Positions 8,743 through 17,351 of a stretch of 64,000 nucleotides of DNA are shown here, piece after piece. The position numbers were made by a program, and so were the translations under genes. The stretch is from Aliishimia ponticola (lineage in GTDB: Bacteria; Pseudomonadota; Alphaproteobacteria; Rhodobacterales; Rhodobacteraceae), in the NCBI RefSeq assembly GCF_004803475.1, contig NZ_SRKY01000002.1:904855-968854 (forward strand). The letters are read 5' to 3'. Within the stretch, counting starts at the first letter, position 1. Every line of letters begins with the position of its first letter. The notes below the pieces were generated by a model. The model searched no databases and was not told the DNA's origin. It saw only the letters and a list, made by a program, of their open reading frames with translations.

Positions 8743-10428
8743 ATGGCACTGGATGAACGCAAAGGCGTCTGGAAATCGGGCAAAGGCAAGGGCCGGCATA
8801 CGCCGAAGGGCCGCCAATTGGACGACCGCGCCCATGAAGAGGTTTGCGCGCTTATGCAGGATCGTCCGCGTCGGCGGGATTTGCTGATCGAATTTCTGCA
8901 CCTGATTCAAGACAGCTATGGCCATTTGTCGGCGACCCATCTGCGCGCATTGGCCGAAGAAATGCGCCTGTCCATGGCAGAGGTATACGAGGTCGCGACG
9001 TTCTATGCGCATTTCGACGTGGTCAAGGAGGACGAGGCACCGCCCCCCGCCTTGACGATCCGGGTCTGCGACTCGCTGGCCTGCGAACTTGCCGGGGCCG
9101 AACAGCTGCAAGCGGCGCTGGAAGAGGGGCTCGATCCGGCCGAGGTGCGGGTGCTGCGCGCGCCCTGCATGGGCCGCTGCGACACGGCCCCGGTGTTGGA
9201 ACTGGGCCATCACCATATCGACAATGCCACGCCGGAAAAGGTGCGGGCGGCAATCGATTCACAGGATTTCCACGCACATATCCCCAGCTACGAAACCTTC
9301 GAAAGCTATTGCAAATCAGGCGGGTACGAGACTCTTCGCACCTTGCGCGCGAAGGGCGACTGGGAGGTCGTGCAAGACACGGTCTTGTCCTCCGGTCTGC
9401 GCGGGCTTGGCGGCGCCGGGTTCCCGTCCGGCAAGAAATGGGGCTTCGTGCGGGGCAATGATGGCCCGCGTTACATTGCGGTGAACGGGGATGAGGGCGA
9501 GCCGGGGACCTTCAAGGATCGCTTCCACTTGGAGCGCGAGCCTCATACGTTTCTTGAGGGAATGTTGATCGCCGCCTGGGCGGTAGAGGCCGAAACCTGC
9601 TTTATCTACATGCGCGACGAATACCCCGCCGTGCTTGAGATTTTGCGCCGCGAAATCAAGGCGCTGGAGGATGCAGGTGTTGTGGATAAGGGCTATATCG
9701 ACCTGCGGCGCGGCGCGGGGGCCTATATCTGCGGTGAAGAAAGCGCGATGATCGAAAGCATCGAAGGCAAGCGTGGTCTGCCGCGTCATCGTCCGCCTTT
9801 CGTGGCGCAGGTCGGTATCTTTGGCCGTCCGACGCTCGTCCACAATGTCGAAACGCTTTACTGGGTGGCCAAGATCTGCCGCGAAGGGCCGGACATCCTG
9901 TCGGGCGTCGAAAAGAACGGGCGAACCGGGCTGCGCAACTTCTCAGTCTCGGGGCGTGTGAAAGCGCCGGGCGTCTATCTGCTGCCTGCCGGGTCGACGA
10001 TGGAAGACATCATCGAGGCCGCAGGCGGGATGCTGGACGGGCACAGGTTCAAGGCCTACCAACCGGGCGGGCCGTCTGCCGGTCTGTTGCCAGCCTCCAT
10101 GGCGGATATCCCGATGGATTTCGATGTTTTGCAGGAACATGGCACGTTCATCGGTTCGGCGGCGATCGTGGTCCTGTCGGACAAGGATTCGGCGCGGGAT
10201 GCGGCGTTGAACATGCTGCGCTTTTTCGAGGACGAAAGCTGCGGCCAGTGTACGCCCTGCCGTGTGGGCTGCGAGAAGGCGGTCAAGCTGATGCAGGCGG
10301 ACCGCTGGGACCAGCCGCTTTTGGAAGAGCTGTGCAGCGCGATGGCCGATGCGTCGATTTGCGGGTTGGGGCAGGCGGCACCGAACCCGATCCGCCTGAC
10401 GATGAAGCATTTCCCGGACGAAGTGTGA
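8743..10428 (+). CDS. NuoE-NuoF fusion, NADH-linked flavoprotein (FdsB/HoxF-like)
   Basis: The 561-residue product fuses a thioredoxin-like 2Fe-2S domain and an NADH/FMN domain. The first (about 30-165) has ligands in CDSLAC and CMGRC. The second has GLRGLGGAGFPSGKKW, NGDEGEPGTFKDR and GAYICGEESAMIES. The 4Fe-4S ligands sit in SCGQCTPCRVGC plus SICGLG near the end. This is the architecture of the diaphorase part of NAD-dependent formate dehydrogenase or NAD-reducing hydrogenase, not of complex I, where the subunits are separate. No catalytic alpha subunit, fdhD or hydrogenase gene flanks it; ftsY follows. AAGGA eight bases before ATG 8743 fixes the start. The substrate-side partner is unknown. 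Confidence 0.88.
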   Translation: MALDERKGVWKSGKGKGRHTPKGRQLDDRAHEEVCALMQDRPRRRDLLIEFLHLIQDSYGHLSATHLRALAEEMRLSMAEVYEVATFYAHFDVVKEDEAPPPALTIRVCDSLACELAGAEQLQAALEEGLDPAEVRVLRAPCMGRCDTAPVLELGHHHIDNATPEKVRAAIDSQDFHAHIPSYETFESYCKSGGYETLRTLRAKGDWEVVQDTVLSSGLRGLGGAGFPSGKKWGFVRGNDGPRYIAVNGDEGEPGTFKDRFHLEREPHTFLEGMLIAAWAVEAETCFIYMRDEYPAVLEILRREIKALEDAGVVDKGYIDLRRGAGAYICGEESAMIESIEGKRGLPRHRPPFVAQVGIFGRPTLVHNVETLYWVAKICREGPDILSGVEKNGRTGLRNFSVSGRVKAPGVYLLPAGSTMEDIIEAAGGMLDGHRFKAYQPGGPSAGLLPASMADIPMDFDVLQEHGTFIGSAAIVVLSDKDSARDAALNMLRFFEDESCGQCTPCRVGCEKAVKLMQADRWDQPLLEELCSAMADASICGLGQAAPNPIRLTMKHFPDEV

Positions 10429-10436
10429 CGGGGACG

Positions 10437-10465
10437 GCCCGCGCCCGTGTTGCGCGGGCTTTTAT
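10437..10465 (+). terminator. intrinsic terminator after the NuoEF-like gene
   Basis: A perfect seven-base-pair GC stem (10437-10443 with 10453-10459) is followed by TTTTAT, nine bases after the flavoprotein stop. It separates that gene from ftsY. Confidence 0.8.
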
Positions 10466-10518
10466 CTTCCGCGCCGGAAGGTTAGGTGAGATAAGAACCT
10501 AATTGATGCGGGCTGCGC

Positions 10519-11967
10519 ATGGCATTCTTTTCGAAACTCAAGGAACGTTTGTTCAAATCGTCCTCAAAGCTGGACGAGGGGCTGGAGGCGATTGTCGAGG
10601 ATGGCGGCGTTGTCGACACCGTACCGCCGGAATCCGCCGCGCCGGAACCAGAGGCGCCCGCCCCGGACCCAATTCCCGAAGTGCCCACCCCCGAGGTGCC
10701 CGCGCAGCCCGATCCTGCGCCGCAGCCGGAGCCAGAGCCGGAAATCCAGCCGCAGCCCGAACCGATGCCGGAACCTGTTCCGACACCGCAACCTGCGCCG
10801 ACGGAAATCCCGACAACGCCAGACCCGGTGACGCCAGAACCGGTCCCCGCGCCTGCGCCCGACATTCCCCCGGCGCCGCAGCCAGAGCCAGAGCCGGATA
10901 TCCCGCCGCAACCGGAGCCTGCCCCGGAACCTATCCCAGCGCCGACACCCGAACCGGTATCGGTTCCTGCACCCCCTTCCGAGGTGCCGCCTGCTGCGCC
11001 GGTTGAGGTGCCATCGGAAGCGCCCGCAGAAATGCCCGCGCCATTGCCCATCCCGCCTGCGGAAACGGCGAGCGCCGCAAAACCGGGTCTGCTGGGCCGG
11101 CTCTTTGGCCGTAAAGACGCCCCCGCAGTGGTCCGGCGCGAGCTTGATGATGACATGCTCGAACAGCTTGAAGAGCTTCTGATCGCCTCGGATATGGGGG
11201 TGGATACCGCCCTGCGCGTGACCGCCAACATGGCCGAAGGGCGTTATGGCAAACGCCTGTCGGTGCAGGAGATCAAGGAATTGCTGGCGACGGAAGTGGC
11301 GCGGATCATGGAGCCTGTCGCGCGCCCGCTGCCGCTGTTTCCCAAAAGGCCGCAAGTGGTGCTGGTGGTTGGCGTGAACGGGTCGGGCAAGACGACGACC
11401 ATCGGCAAGCTTGCCAGCCAGTTCCGCGCGGCGGGCAAGAAAGTGGTGATCGCTGCGGGCGATACATTTCGCGCCGCAGCGGTGGAACAGTTGCAGGTCT
11501 GGGGCGAACGCGCCGGTGTGCCAGTCCTGACCGCGCCCGAAGGGTCCGACCCGGCCAGCCTTGCCTTCGACGCGATGGAGCAAGCCACGCGCGACGGGGC
11601 CGATCTGCTGATGATCGACACGGCGGGGCGGTTGCAAAACCGCTCTGACCTGATGGAGGAACTGGCCAAGATCGTACGCGTCATCCGCAAGCATGATGAA
11701 ACGGCACCGCATAACACGCTTCTGGTTCTGGACGCGACAACAGGGCAGAACGCCTTGAACCAAGTGAAGATTTTCCAGGAAGTGTCCGATGTGTCCGGCC
11801 TTGTGATGACCAAGCTGGACGGCACGGCCAAGGGCGGTGTTCTGGTGGCGCTGGCCGATAAGTTCGGCCTGCCGATCCATGCCATTGGCGTGGGCGAGCA
11901 GATCGACGATCTGGCCCCCTTCGACCCGGAGGAATTCGCGGCCGCGTTGACGGGGCTGGATGGGTGA
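10519..11967 (+). CDS. ftsY: signal recognition particle receptor FtsY
   Basis: FtsY is the GTPase receptor that docks SRP-ribosome complexes at the inner membrane. The 482-residue product has a basic start, then a Pro/Glu-rich tract (about 35-185) built of PxPEPxPE-like units. The NG domain follows: GVNGSGKTTTIGKLASQF (G1), DTFRAAAVEQLQ, DTAGRLQN, TKLDGTAKGG and GVGEQIDDLAPFDP. The acidic, repetitive A-domain is much longer than the NG domain needs and is likely disordered; such tracts vary freely among relatives. ATG 10519 is the only start compatible with the conserved basic N-terminus. Confidence 0.96.
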   Translation: MAFFSKLKERLFKSSSKLDEGLEAIVEDGGVVDTVPPESAAPEPEAPAPDPIPEVPTPEVPAQPDPAPQPEPEPEIQPQPEPMPEPVPTPQPAPTEIPTTPDPVTPEPVPAPAPDIPPAPQPEPEPDIPPQPEPAPEPIPAPTPEPVSVPAPPSEVPPAAPVEVPSEAPAEMPAPLPIPPAETASAAKPGLLGRLFGRKDAPAVVRRELDDDMLEQLEELLIASDMGVDTALRVTANMAEGRYGKRLSVQEIKELLATEVARIMEPVARPLPLFPKRPQVVLVVGVNGSGKTTTIGKLASQFRAAGKKVVIAAGDTFRAAAVEQLQVWGERAGVPVLTAPEGSDPASLAFDAMEQATRDGADLLMIDTAGRLQNRSDLMEELAKIVRVIRKHDETAPHNTLLVLDATTGQNALNQVKIFQEVSDVSGLVMTKLDGTAKGGVLVALADKFGLPIHAIGVGEQIDDLAPFDPEEFAAALTGLDG

Positions 11968-12070
11968 TCACGCGAACTTGAGAGGCGCGCTCTGGGAACC
12001 ACGGGGCGACTTCCCACGTTGGTCCGTGAACGCAACGCGCCGCGGTTCGGCGCAAGATAAGGACTGATCC

Positions 12071-12595
12071 ATGCCAAATGTACTCACCGCCGCCCAACCC
12101 TTTCCGGTCACAGAAGTGGACGATCTGTCGGGCGGAAAGATCACGCTGGGCCGGCCAAAGTCCCATGGCTGGCAGCTTGTCATCGTCTATCGCGGCATCC
12201 ACTGCCCGATCTGCCGTCAGTACCTGACCGATCTGGAACCGAAGCTGCCCGACTATGCCGATCTGGGCGTCGAGGTCGTTGCGGTCTCTGCCGATACCGA
12301 GGCGAAGGCGCGCAAGACGGTGGCCGATCTGGATATCACGGTGCCCATCGGCTTTGGCCTGACGCCGGTTCAAATGGCGGCGATGGGGCTTTATATTTCC
12401 GATCCGCGCTCGCCCCAGGAAACCGACCGCCCCTTTGCGGAACCGGGCCTGTTCCTGATCAACCCAGAGGGCAACCTGCATATGGTCGATGTGTCCAACG
12501 CGCCGTATCTGCGCCCGGATGTGGTGACGCTGCCCAAGCGTCTGAAATTCGTGTTCGACAATGACTACCCGATCCGGGGGACGCATGAGGCATAA
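12071..12595 (+). CDS. peroxiredoxin-like (AhpC/TSA) thiol protein
   Basis: The 174-residue cytoplasmic protein has a thioredoxin fold with a CPxC active site (Cys45, Cys48 in GIHCPICRQYL), then VEVVAVSADTEAKARKTV. This places it in the AhpC/TSA-redoxin superfamily, which reduces peroxides or transfers thiols. The C-terminal half (ETDRPFAEPGLFLINPEGNL) resembles the resolving part of alkyl hydroperoxide reductases. There is no signal peptide. It stands between ftsY and an EamA transporter with about 100 bases upstream, so it probably has its own promoter. The substrate cannot be inferred. Confidence 0.82.
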   Translation: MPNVLTAAQPFPVTEVDDLSGGKITLGRPKSHGWQLVIVYRGIHCPICRQYLTDLEPKLPDYADLGVEVVAVSADTEAKARKTVADLDITVPIGFGLTPVQMAAMGLYISDPRSPQETDRPFAEPGLFLINPEGNLHMVDVSNAPYLRPDVVTLPKRLKFVFDNDYPIRGTHEA

Positions 12596-12622
12596 GTACC
12601 GCCCGGCGCCGCCGCGCCGCGC

Positions 12623-13525
12623 ATGACGGATTGGATACTTTCTATCGAAGGGACAGAGGCCGGGCATCGCGCGGCCCTGTTCCTTGCGCTTCTCGCCGCC
12701 TTTTTGCATGCCGCTTTCGGGGCCTTGCAGAAGGGGCGGCACGATCCGTGGCTGACGCGGGGGGCGGTTGACGGGGCCTATGCCCTGATGGCCGCGCCCT
12801 TCGCGCTGTTTGTCGTCCCATGGCCCGAGCCGCATATGTGGGCGATTTTCGCCATCGCTTGGGTGATCCACACGATCTACAAGCTGCTGCAGGCGTGGGC
12901 CTATACCAAGGGGGCCTATACGGTCGTCTATCCGGTGGTGCGCGGCACGGGGCCGCTTTTTACCGTGGTCGGTGCCTATCTGCTGTTTTCCGAAACCTTC
13001 ACACCGACGCAATGGGTCGGGGTGGGGGTGCTGCTGGCCGGGATTTACGGCCTTGCGCTTTATAACCTGCGCTATCTGGAGACCGGGCGCGACACGCTGC
13101 ATATGGCCCTGGGTCTGGCGGTTGCGACGGGGCTGTTCGTAGCGATGTATACCACGTGGGACGCCTATGGCATCCGCGCCACGGCGGACCCGTTTACCTT
13201 CCTTGCGTGGTTCTTTTTGATCGACGGGCTTGTCTTTCCGATGATCGCGGCGCGCCGCTGGCTGCGGATGGCGGATGCGCCGGTTCTTGGCCCGCTCCTG
13301 CTGCGCGGCGTCGCGGGCGGCATCATCGCGTTCTTCTCCTTCGGGTCGGTGATGCTGGCGACCCGGCTCGACAAGGTGGGGGAGGCCGCCGTCCTGCGCG
13401 AAACCTCGACCGTTTTCGCCGCATTGATCGGCTGGCTTGTCCTGCGCGAGACCGTCGGTCCGCGCCGGATCGCGTTGATGGCATTGATTGCAGTGGGGGC
13501 TGTGATAGTGGAAATGGGTGGGTAA
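12623..13525 (+). CDS. EamA/DMT-family membrane transporter
   Basis: The 300-residue product is composed of about ten hydrophobic segments in two homologous halves, the pattern of drug/metabolite transporters. The second EamA half ends with TVFAALIGWLVLRETVGPRR, a typical signature. Proteins of this kind export small metabolites or amino acids; no substrate can be assigned. The gene begins 28 bases after the redoxin stop and ends 13 bases before ispZ, so the three may form an operon. Confidence 0.82.
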   Translation: MTDWILSIEGTEAGHRAALFLALLAAFLHAAFGALQKGRHDPWLTRGAVDGAYALMAAPFALFVVPWPEPHMWAIFAIAWVIHTIYKLLQAWAYTKGAYTVVYPVVRGTGPLFTVVGAYLLFSETFTPTQWVGVGVLLAGIYGLALYNLRYLETGRDTLHMALGLAVATGLFVAMYTTWDAYGIRATADPFTFLAWFFLIDGLVFPMIAARRWLRMADAPVLGPLLLRGVAGGIIAFFSFGSVMLATRLDKVGEAAVLRETSTVFAALIGWLVLRETVGPRRIALMALIAVGAVIVEMGG

Positions 13526-13537
13526 AGGATATTCGGT

Positions 13538-14173
13538 ATGTCGCAAGAGCGTAAAATCAATCCTCTGTTGAAGCAGGTTCTCGAACTGGGACCACCGATC
13601 GTCTTCTTCCTTGTCTACATGAAGATGCGCGACAACACCTACGCGATGTGGGGCTTTGAATATTCGGGCTTCATCGCGGCCACGCTGATTTTCGTGCCGA
13701 TCCTGCTTTTGGCGATGGGCACGCTTTGGGCGCTGACCGGCAAGTTGAGCCGGATGCAAATCTTTACCGCGATCATGGTGATCGTCTTCGGCGCGCTGAC
13801 CGCATGGTTCAATGACGAACGGTTCTTCAAGATGAAGACCACGATCGTCTACGGGCTTTTTGCGCTGCTGCTGGGGGTCGGGCTGCTGCGCCGCGAGTCG
13901 TGGCTGGCCTATATCCTGTCGGACATGATCCCGATGACGCAGGAAGGGTGGATGATCCTGACCCGGCGTCTGTGCCTGGGCTTTGCGACGCTTGCCGTGG
14001 CGAATGAGATCGTCTGGCGCACCATGTCGACCGATGCGTGGGTCAAGATCGAAACTTTCGGCTTCCCGATTGCCCTGATGGCGTTTCTGTTCTGGCAGAT
14101 GATGGGGCTGGAAGAGCACGTGATCGAGGAGGATGCCGAAAAATCCGCTGAGGCGGATAGCGACGGCTCCTGA
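13538..14173 (+). CDS. ispZ: septation protein IspZ/YciB
   Basis: The 211-residue inner-membrane protein matches the IspZ/YciB family implicated in cell-envelope integrity and septation. It starts with NPLLKQVLELGPPIVFF and has five to six membrane segments. The conserved middle is MQIFTAIMVIVFGALTAWF then NDERFFKMKTTIVYGLFA, and WxxMTxxAW-type residues follow (RTMSTDAWVKIETFG). The C-terminus is acidic (EEDAEKSAEADSD). Its proximity to ftsY reflects frequent alphaproteobacterial synteny. Confidence 0.92.
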   Translation: MSQERKINPLLKQVLELGPPIVFFLVYMKMRDNTYAMWGFEYSGFIAATLIFVPILLLAMGTLWALTGKLSRMQIFTAIMVIVFGALTAWFNDERFFKMKTTIVYGLFALLLGVGLLRRESWLAYILSDMIPMTQEGWMILTRRLCLGFATLAVANEIVWRTMSTDAWVKIETFGFPIALMAFLFWQMMGLEEHVIEEDAEKSAEADSDGS

Positions 14174-14260
14174 TCGCTGCGCTTTGCGCGGATCGCGCGA
14201 CCTTGCAGCAAGGCGCTGTAAGGCACCCGCACGCAGCGGATGCCTTGGGGCATTGCCCGA

Positions 14261-16012
14261 TCAGAATTCAAAGATCGGGAACAGATCTTCGAAGGAGAAG
14301 TCGTCGTTGGACAGGTCCGACACGTCGATCCCGTTGATATTCACCTTGCGACCATCGCCCAGATCCAGAACGACCCGGCCCGCAGAGGGCGATGTGATCG
14401 AGAAGTCCGAGATATCGTCAAAGCCATAGCCGATCAGGGAGATGGTATCGGTGCCGTCTTCGAAATCCTGAATCCGGTCGAACTGGTCTTCGCCCATCCA
14501 GTAGAAGGAGAAGATATCGGCCCCGCCGCCGCCATAGAAATAGTCGTTGCCGGACCCGCCAACCAATTCATCAAGGCCATTGCCGCCTTCCAGCACGTCG
14601 ATCCCGTTGCCGCCGTCCAGATAGTCGTTATCCGCGCCGCCTTCGATATCGTCATCGCCGTCGCCGCCGAGCAGAAGGTCCGCACCACGGTTGCCCCGCA
14701 CGAAGTCATTGCCGTCATTACCTTCGACCGAATCCGCGCCAAGCCCGCCATAGACGTAATCCGACCCGTCGCCGCCAAAGACCATGTCTTGGCCGTCATT
14801 GCCGATCACCACGTCGTCACCGGCGCCGCCGTCAAGTTCGTCATCCAGACCTGCGCCGACGAGTTTGTCGTTGCCGTCATTGCCGAAGAGGACGCCCCAT
14901 GCGTCGTTCTTGAATTTCAGCACATCGTCGCCATCCAGACCGGAGAGCGTGGCGAATTCATCCACGCGCGCGGCGATGAAGTCATTGCCGCTGCCACCGT
15001 TGATCTGTTCCACATTGGCGAAAGTGTCACGGCCCGCGCCTTTGACCACGCCGCGCGAGACGTCGATGTTCAGATCCTCTGAAACGAGGACATAGGTCAG
15101 CGTGTCAGTGCCGTTGCCGCCGTCAAATTCGGTCGTGCCGGTTCCGCCAAAGAACGTGTCACTGCCGCTGCGGCCTTCAAAGCGCACGTCGTTGTCGCCC
15201 GCGATCAGGGAGTCGCTGTTGTCGGTGCCGATGATCTCTTCGATGTTGAACAGAGAATCCGTGGTGCCGAACCCATCTGTCACCAGCTTGGTGTCGAGAT
15301 TGCCGTTGATCCCGCGATTGCCGCCATAGGATGCGTCCAGATCATAGCGGACGGTGTCAAAACCCTCTTCACCATCGATAAGATCGTCGCCTTGCAGCCC
15401 GACGATCACGTCATCGCCGATCCCGGTGTCGATCGAATTGCCGCCGGTATAGGTCAGCGTGTCGATGATGAAATCGTCCTCGGTGAGGAGTGCGCCGAAA
15501 CTATCGATGGCGAAATCCGTGTCCGGACCGAACGGGTTGCTGGACCGTGGGGTGCGGAAGGTGACGCCAGAGATGAAATCGTACAGGTCTTCGGCATCGG
15601 TAAAGCTGGGCAGGGCCGGCCCGTTCAGCACGAAGAACGTATCGCTGTCGCCAATATTGTCGTCATATTGAAATTCGGTCATGACCAGAACGGTCGTCCG
15701 GTTACCGCTCCAGACGAAATCGACGATGCTGACTTCGGCGGAATCCATGTCGATGAAATGGTCGGAGTTGAGCGTTTCGGACCCCGGCACGTCGAGATAG
15801 GCGCTCATCGGAATGAGCGCGCCCGATACGAGCATCTGGTCGTAATCGAATTCAGGGTTGATCTCGGTGTTGGGCGCTGTGCCGAACGGAAAGTCGTAGC
15901 TGACAGGGCCGCTATCGGGGTAGGTGACTTGCAGGACCGATTGCGAAAGGGTGTCGTTTCCGAAATCGTTGTCATAGGTCAGTGTAATGGCGTTTATCGC
16001 GTAGGTTGTCAT
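14261..16012 (-). CDS. RTX-type calcium-binding protein, probably type I secreted
   Basis: The 583-residue acidic protein lacks a signal peptide. The first 190 residues are unassigned. Residues about 195-300 and 300-400 carry degenerate RTX units. A dense run of nonapeptides (GGxGxDxxx) spans about 385-510, for example GGAGDDVVIG and GGSGNDYFYGG. These form Ca-binding parallel beta-rolls. The C-terminus (about 515-583), with an IxDFxxGxD-like segment and the hydrophobic FPIFEF end, resembles a type I secretion signal. No ABC exporter or membrane-fusion gene is nearby, so secretion would depend on a system encoded elsewhere. No enzyme motif is seen. Confidence 0.88.
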   Translation of the reverse strand: MTTYAINAITLTYDNDFGNDTLSQSVLQVTYPDSGPVSYDFPFGTAPNTEINPEFDYDQMLVSGALIPMSAYLDVPGSETLNSDHFIDMDSAEVSIVDFVWSGNRTTVLVMTEFQYDDNIGDSDTFFVLNGPALPSFTDAEDLYDFISGVTFRTPRSSNPFGPDTDFAIDSFGALLTEDDFIIDTLTYTGGNSIDTGIGDDVIVGLQGDDLIDGEEGFDTVRYDLDASYGGNRGINGNLDTKLVTDGFGTTDSLFNIEEIIGTDNSDSLIAGDNDVRFEGRSGSDTFFGGTGTTEFDGGNGTDTLTYVLVSEDLNIDVSRGVVKGAGRDTFANVEQINGGSGNDFIAARVDEFATLSGLDGDDVLKFKNDAWGVLFGNDGNDKLVGAGLDDELDGGAGDDVVIGNDGQDMVFGGDGSDYVYGGLGADSVEGNDGNDFVRGNRGADLLLGGDGDDDIEGGADNDYLDGGNGIDVLEGGNGLDELVGGSGNDYFYGGGGADIFSFYWMGEDQFDRIQDFEDGTDTISLIGYGFDDISDFSITSPSAGRVVLDLGDGRKVNINGIDVSDLSNDDFSFEDLFPIFEF

Positions 16013-16131
16013 CGTTACTCCCCCGAAATCAAATATTTAGGCAGGTCTACCAACTGCGGGGCAGAACGGGCAATATTCGGGGCCAGATCGTGACAATCTG
16101 ATGAAAAACTGTGCGGTTTTTATGTCACGTC

Positions 16132-17064
16132 TTACACGTGACTGACCGGTTGGCTGGCCGCTGTCGCGCCGCCGGGAAAAGACCCGCCGGGCAGCGCCAC
16201 GATACGGGACCAGCGCGGCGCGGGCGGGGAAGGGGCGATCAGGTGCAATGGCAGTTGCTCTGGCTGCCGCATGGCGCGCGCCCAGACCCGCAGCGCACCG
16301 GGGCGCAGATAGCCGGACCAATGGCACACCCGCCGATTGGGCGGGGCGATATGGCTTCCAAGGCGGGCGAGCGCGGTGATGTGTTCGGGGTGGTCGAGTT
16401 GCAGCGTGCCGATATTGCGGGACTTGAGCCCGTGGCCCATGGCGCGGTCCCCCCGCTGTGGCGCGGGCACGGACCATTCGAAAAGCCAGTCGAACAGGTC
16501 GTTTTCCCGGCTTGTGATATTGACCAGTTCGGCCGTGCGTCCGGCTGGGCTGTCCATCGCGGCAAGTGCCGTGGATCGAAAGCTCGCGCCGGTCAGGCAC
16601 AAAATCCGCGACACGCTTTGCGCAGGCAGGTGGGGAAGGGCGCAGAAGGCGACCTCCGACCCCATGGAGTGGGTCAATATGTGGATGCGGCGACCGGGGG
16701 CGCGGGTGCGCAGCTGGGTGATCAGGGCGGCAAGTTCCTGTCCGGCGGTGGCCGCGCGTTTGTAGGCTTGCCGCAAGTGTCCGCGCGCGTTCCAGCCAAA
16801 GGCGATGCCCAGCCCTTCGTCTTCATGACCCAGGCCAAAGCCCAGATGCCGGGGCCATGCCGCCGCGCCGCGGGCGGTATCCGTCGCGAAAATCGATCCG
16901 TGCGGGCAGGCGGAGCCGTGTCCGGGACGATATTTGAAGCCATGTATCATGATGATGATCGGGCCGGTTTCGGGCAGCGTTAGGCGCAGGGCGTCTGGCA
17001 AGCTCATGCGCGCCCGGTGTGGTTCCAGTCCGCTTGGGCCCGCATTGATCCGAAGGATTGGCAT
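16132..17064 (-). CDS. alpha/beta hydrolase (DUF900-like esterase)
   Basis: The 310-residue product has an early strand-loop IIIMIHGFKYRPG, which forms the oxyanion region. A nucleophile elbow lies near residue 145 in ILTHSMGSEVAF, the Ser-containing x-H-S-M-G form. This is the layout of alpha/beta-hydrolases in the DUF900/lipase-like group. A His in the C-terminal half (LQLDHPEH region) could complete the triad. No signal peptide is evident. It has its own upstream region and is divergent from metZ. It is separated from the RTX gene by about 120 bases. Substrate unknown. Confidence 0.75.
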   Translation of the reverse strand: MPILRINAGPSGLEPHRARMSLPDALRLTLPETGPIIIMIHGFKYRPGHGSACPHGSIFATDTARGAAAWPRHLGFGLGHEDEGLGIAFGWNARGHLRQAYKRAATAGQELAALITQLRTRAPGRRIHILTHSMGSEVAFCALPHLPAQSVSRILCLTGASFRSTALAAMDSPAGRTAELVNITSRENDLFDWLFEWSVPAPQRGDRAMGHGLKSRNIGTLQLDHPEHITALARLGSHIAPPNRRVCHWSGYLRPGALRVWARAMRQPEQLPLHLIAPSPPAPRWSRIVALPGGSFPGGATAASQPVSHV

Positions 17065-17182
17065 GTCTTCGAGTCCCCTACCAGATTTAGTGGCAATCTG
17101 TTCGACGCCGCATAGGAACCGCGCGTGACGTTCCGGTGAAGATGCGGTGACTCTTTGGTAACGCGCGATGGTTTTTCAGCCA

Positions 17183-17211
17183 TTGACGGAGCGTGCGGTG
17201 GGGCTTAGGAA
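17183..17211 (+). promoter_or_regulatory. probable sigma-70 promoter of metZ
   Basis: TTGACG at 17183-17188 is followed by 17 bases and TAGGAA at 17206-17211. The predicted start point, about 17218, coincides with the first paired bases of the SAM-II aptamer. That agreement is the main support, since the -10 is a poor match. Confidence 0.45.
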
Positions 17212-17216
17212 ACGGG

Positions 17217-17269
17217 CGTGGCGATTTGTTACCGGATTGCGGGCCACGTTAATCATTCCGCTAAAGAGG
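17217..17269 (+). promoter_or_regulatory. SAM-II riboswitch (metA-type) controlling metZ
   Basis: This stretch matches the SAM-II aptamer. The P1 stem CGTGGC (17217-17222) pairs with GCCACG (17243-17248). The loop contains GATTTGTTACCGGATTGC, and the 3' pseudoknot strand CGCTAAAGAGG follows. SAM-II elements occur in Alphaproteobacteria before metA, metX, metZ and metC-type genes and reduce expression when S-adenosylmethionine is abundant. Placement directly before metZ fits exactly. Confidence 0.92.
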
Positions 17270-17284
17270 TCATCCGACTGGCTT

Positions 17285-17318
17285 GCCCCATTCGTCTGAC
17301 CGCGAACGGGGCTTTTTT
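17285..17318 (+). terminator. intrinsic terminator within the metZ leader (riboswitch expression platform)
   Basis: A ten-position stem (17285-17294 with 17303-17312, one mismatch) has an eight-base loop and is followed by six T. It lies 16 bases after the SAM-II aptamer and 34 bases before the metZ start. It therefore looks like a transcription attenuator rather than the end of a gene. Confidence 0.75.
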
Positions 17319-17351
17319 GTTGGGCCATCGCGCCCGGAAAGGATGACAGTC

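Noticed and set aside
10482-11231. Minus-strand Gly/Ser/Ala-rich open frame resembling a repeat surface protein
   Set aside because: It is the complement of the Pro/Glu repeat region of FtsY. The repetitive look is inherited from that tract.
11681-14119. Minus-strand open frame of about 812 codons across ftsY, redoxin, EamA and ispZ
   Set aside because: It spans several well-supported plus-strand genes and their gaps, and its product is low-complexity His/Arg/Gln sequence.
14440-14870. Tandem DNA repeats suggestive of a CRISPR-like or satellite array
   Set aside because: The periodicity is that of RTX nonapeptide codons. Units are degenerate and there are no spacers.
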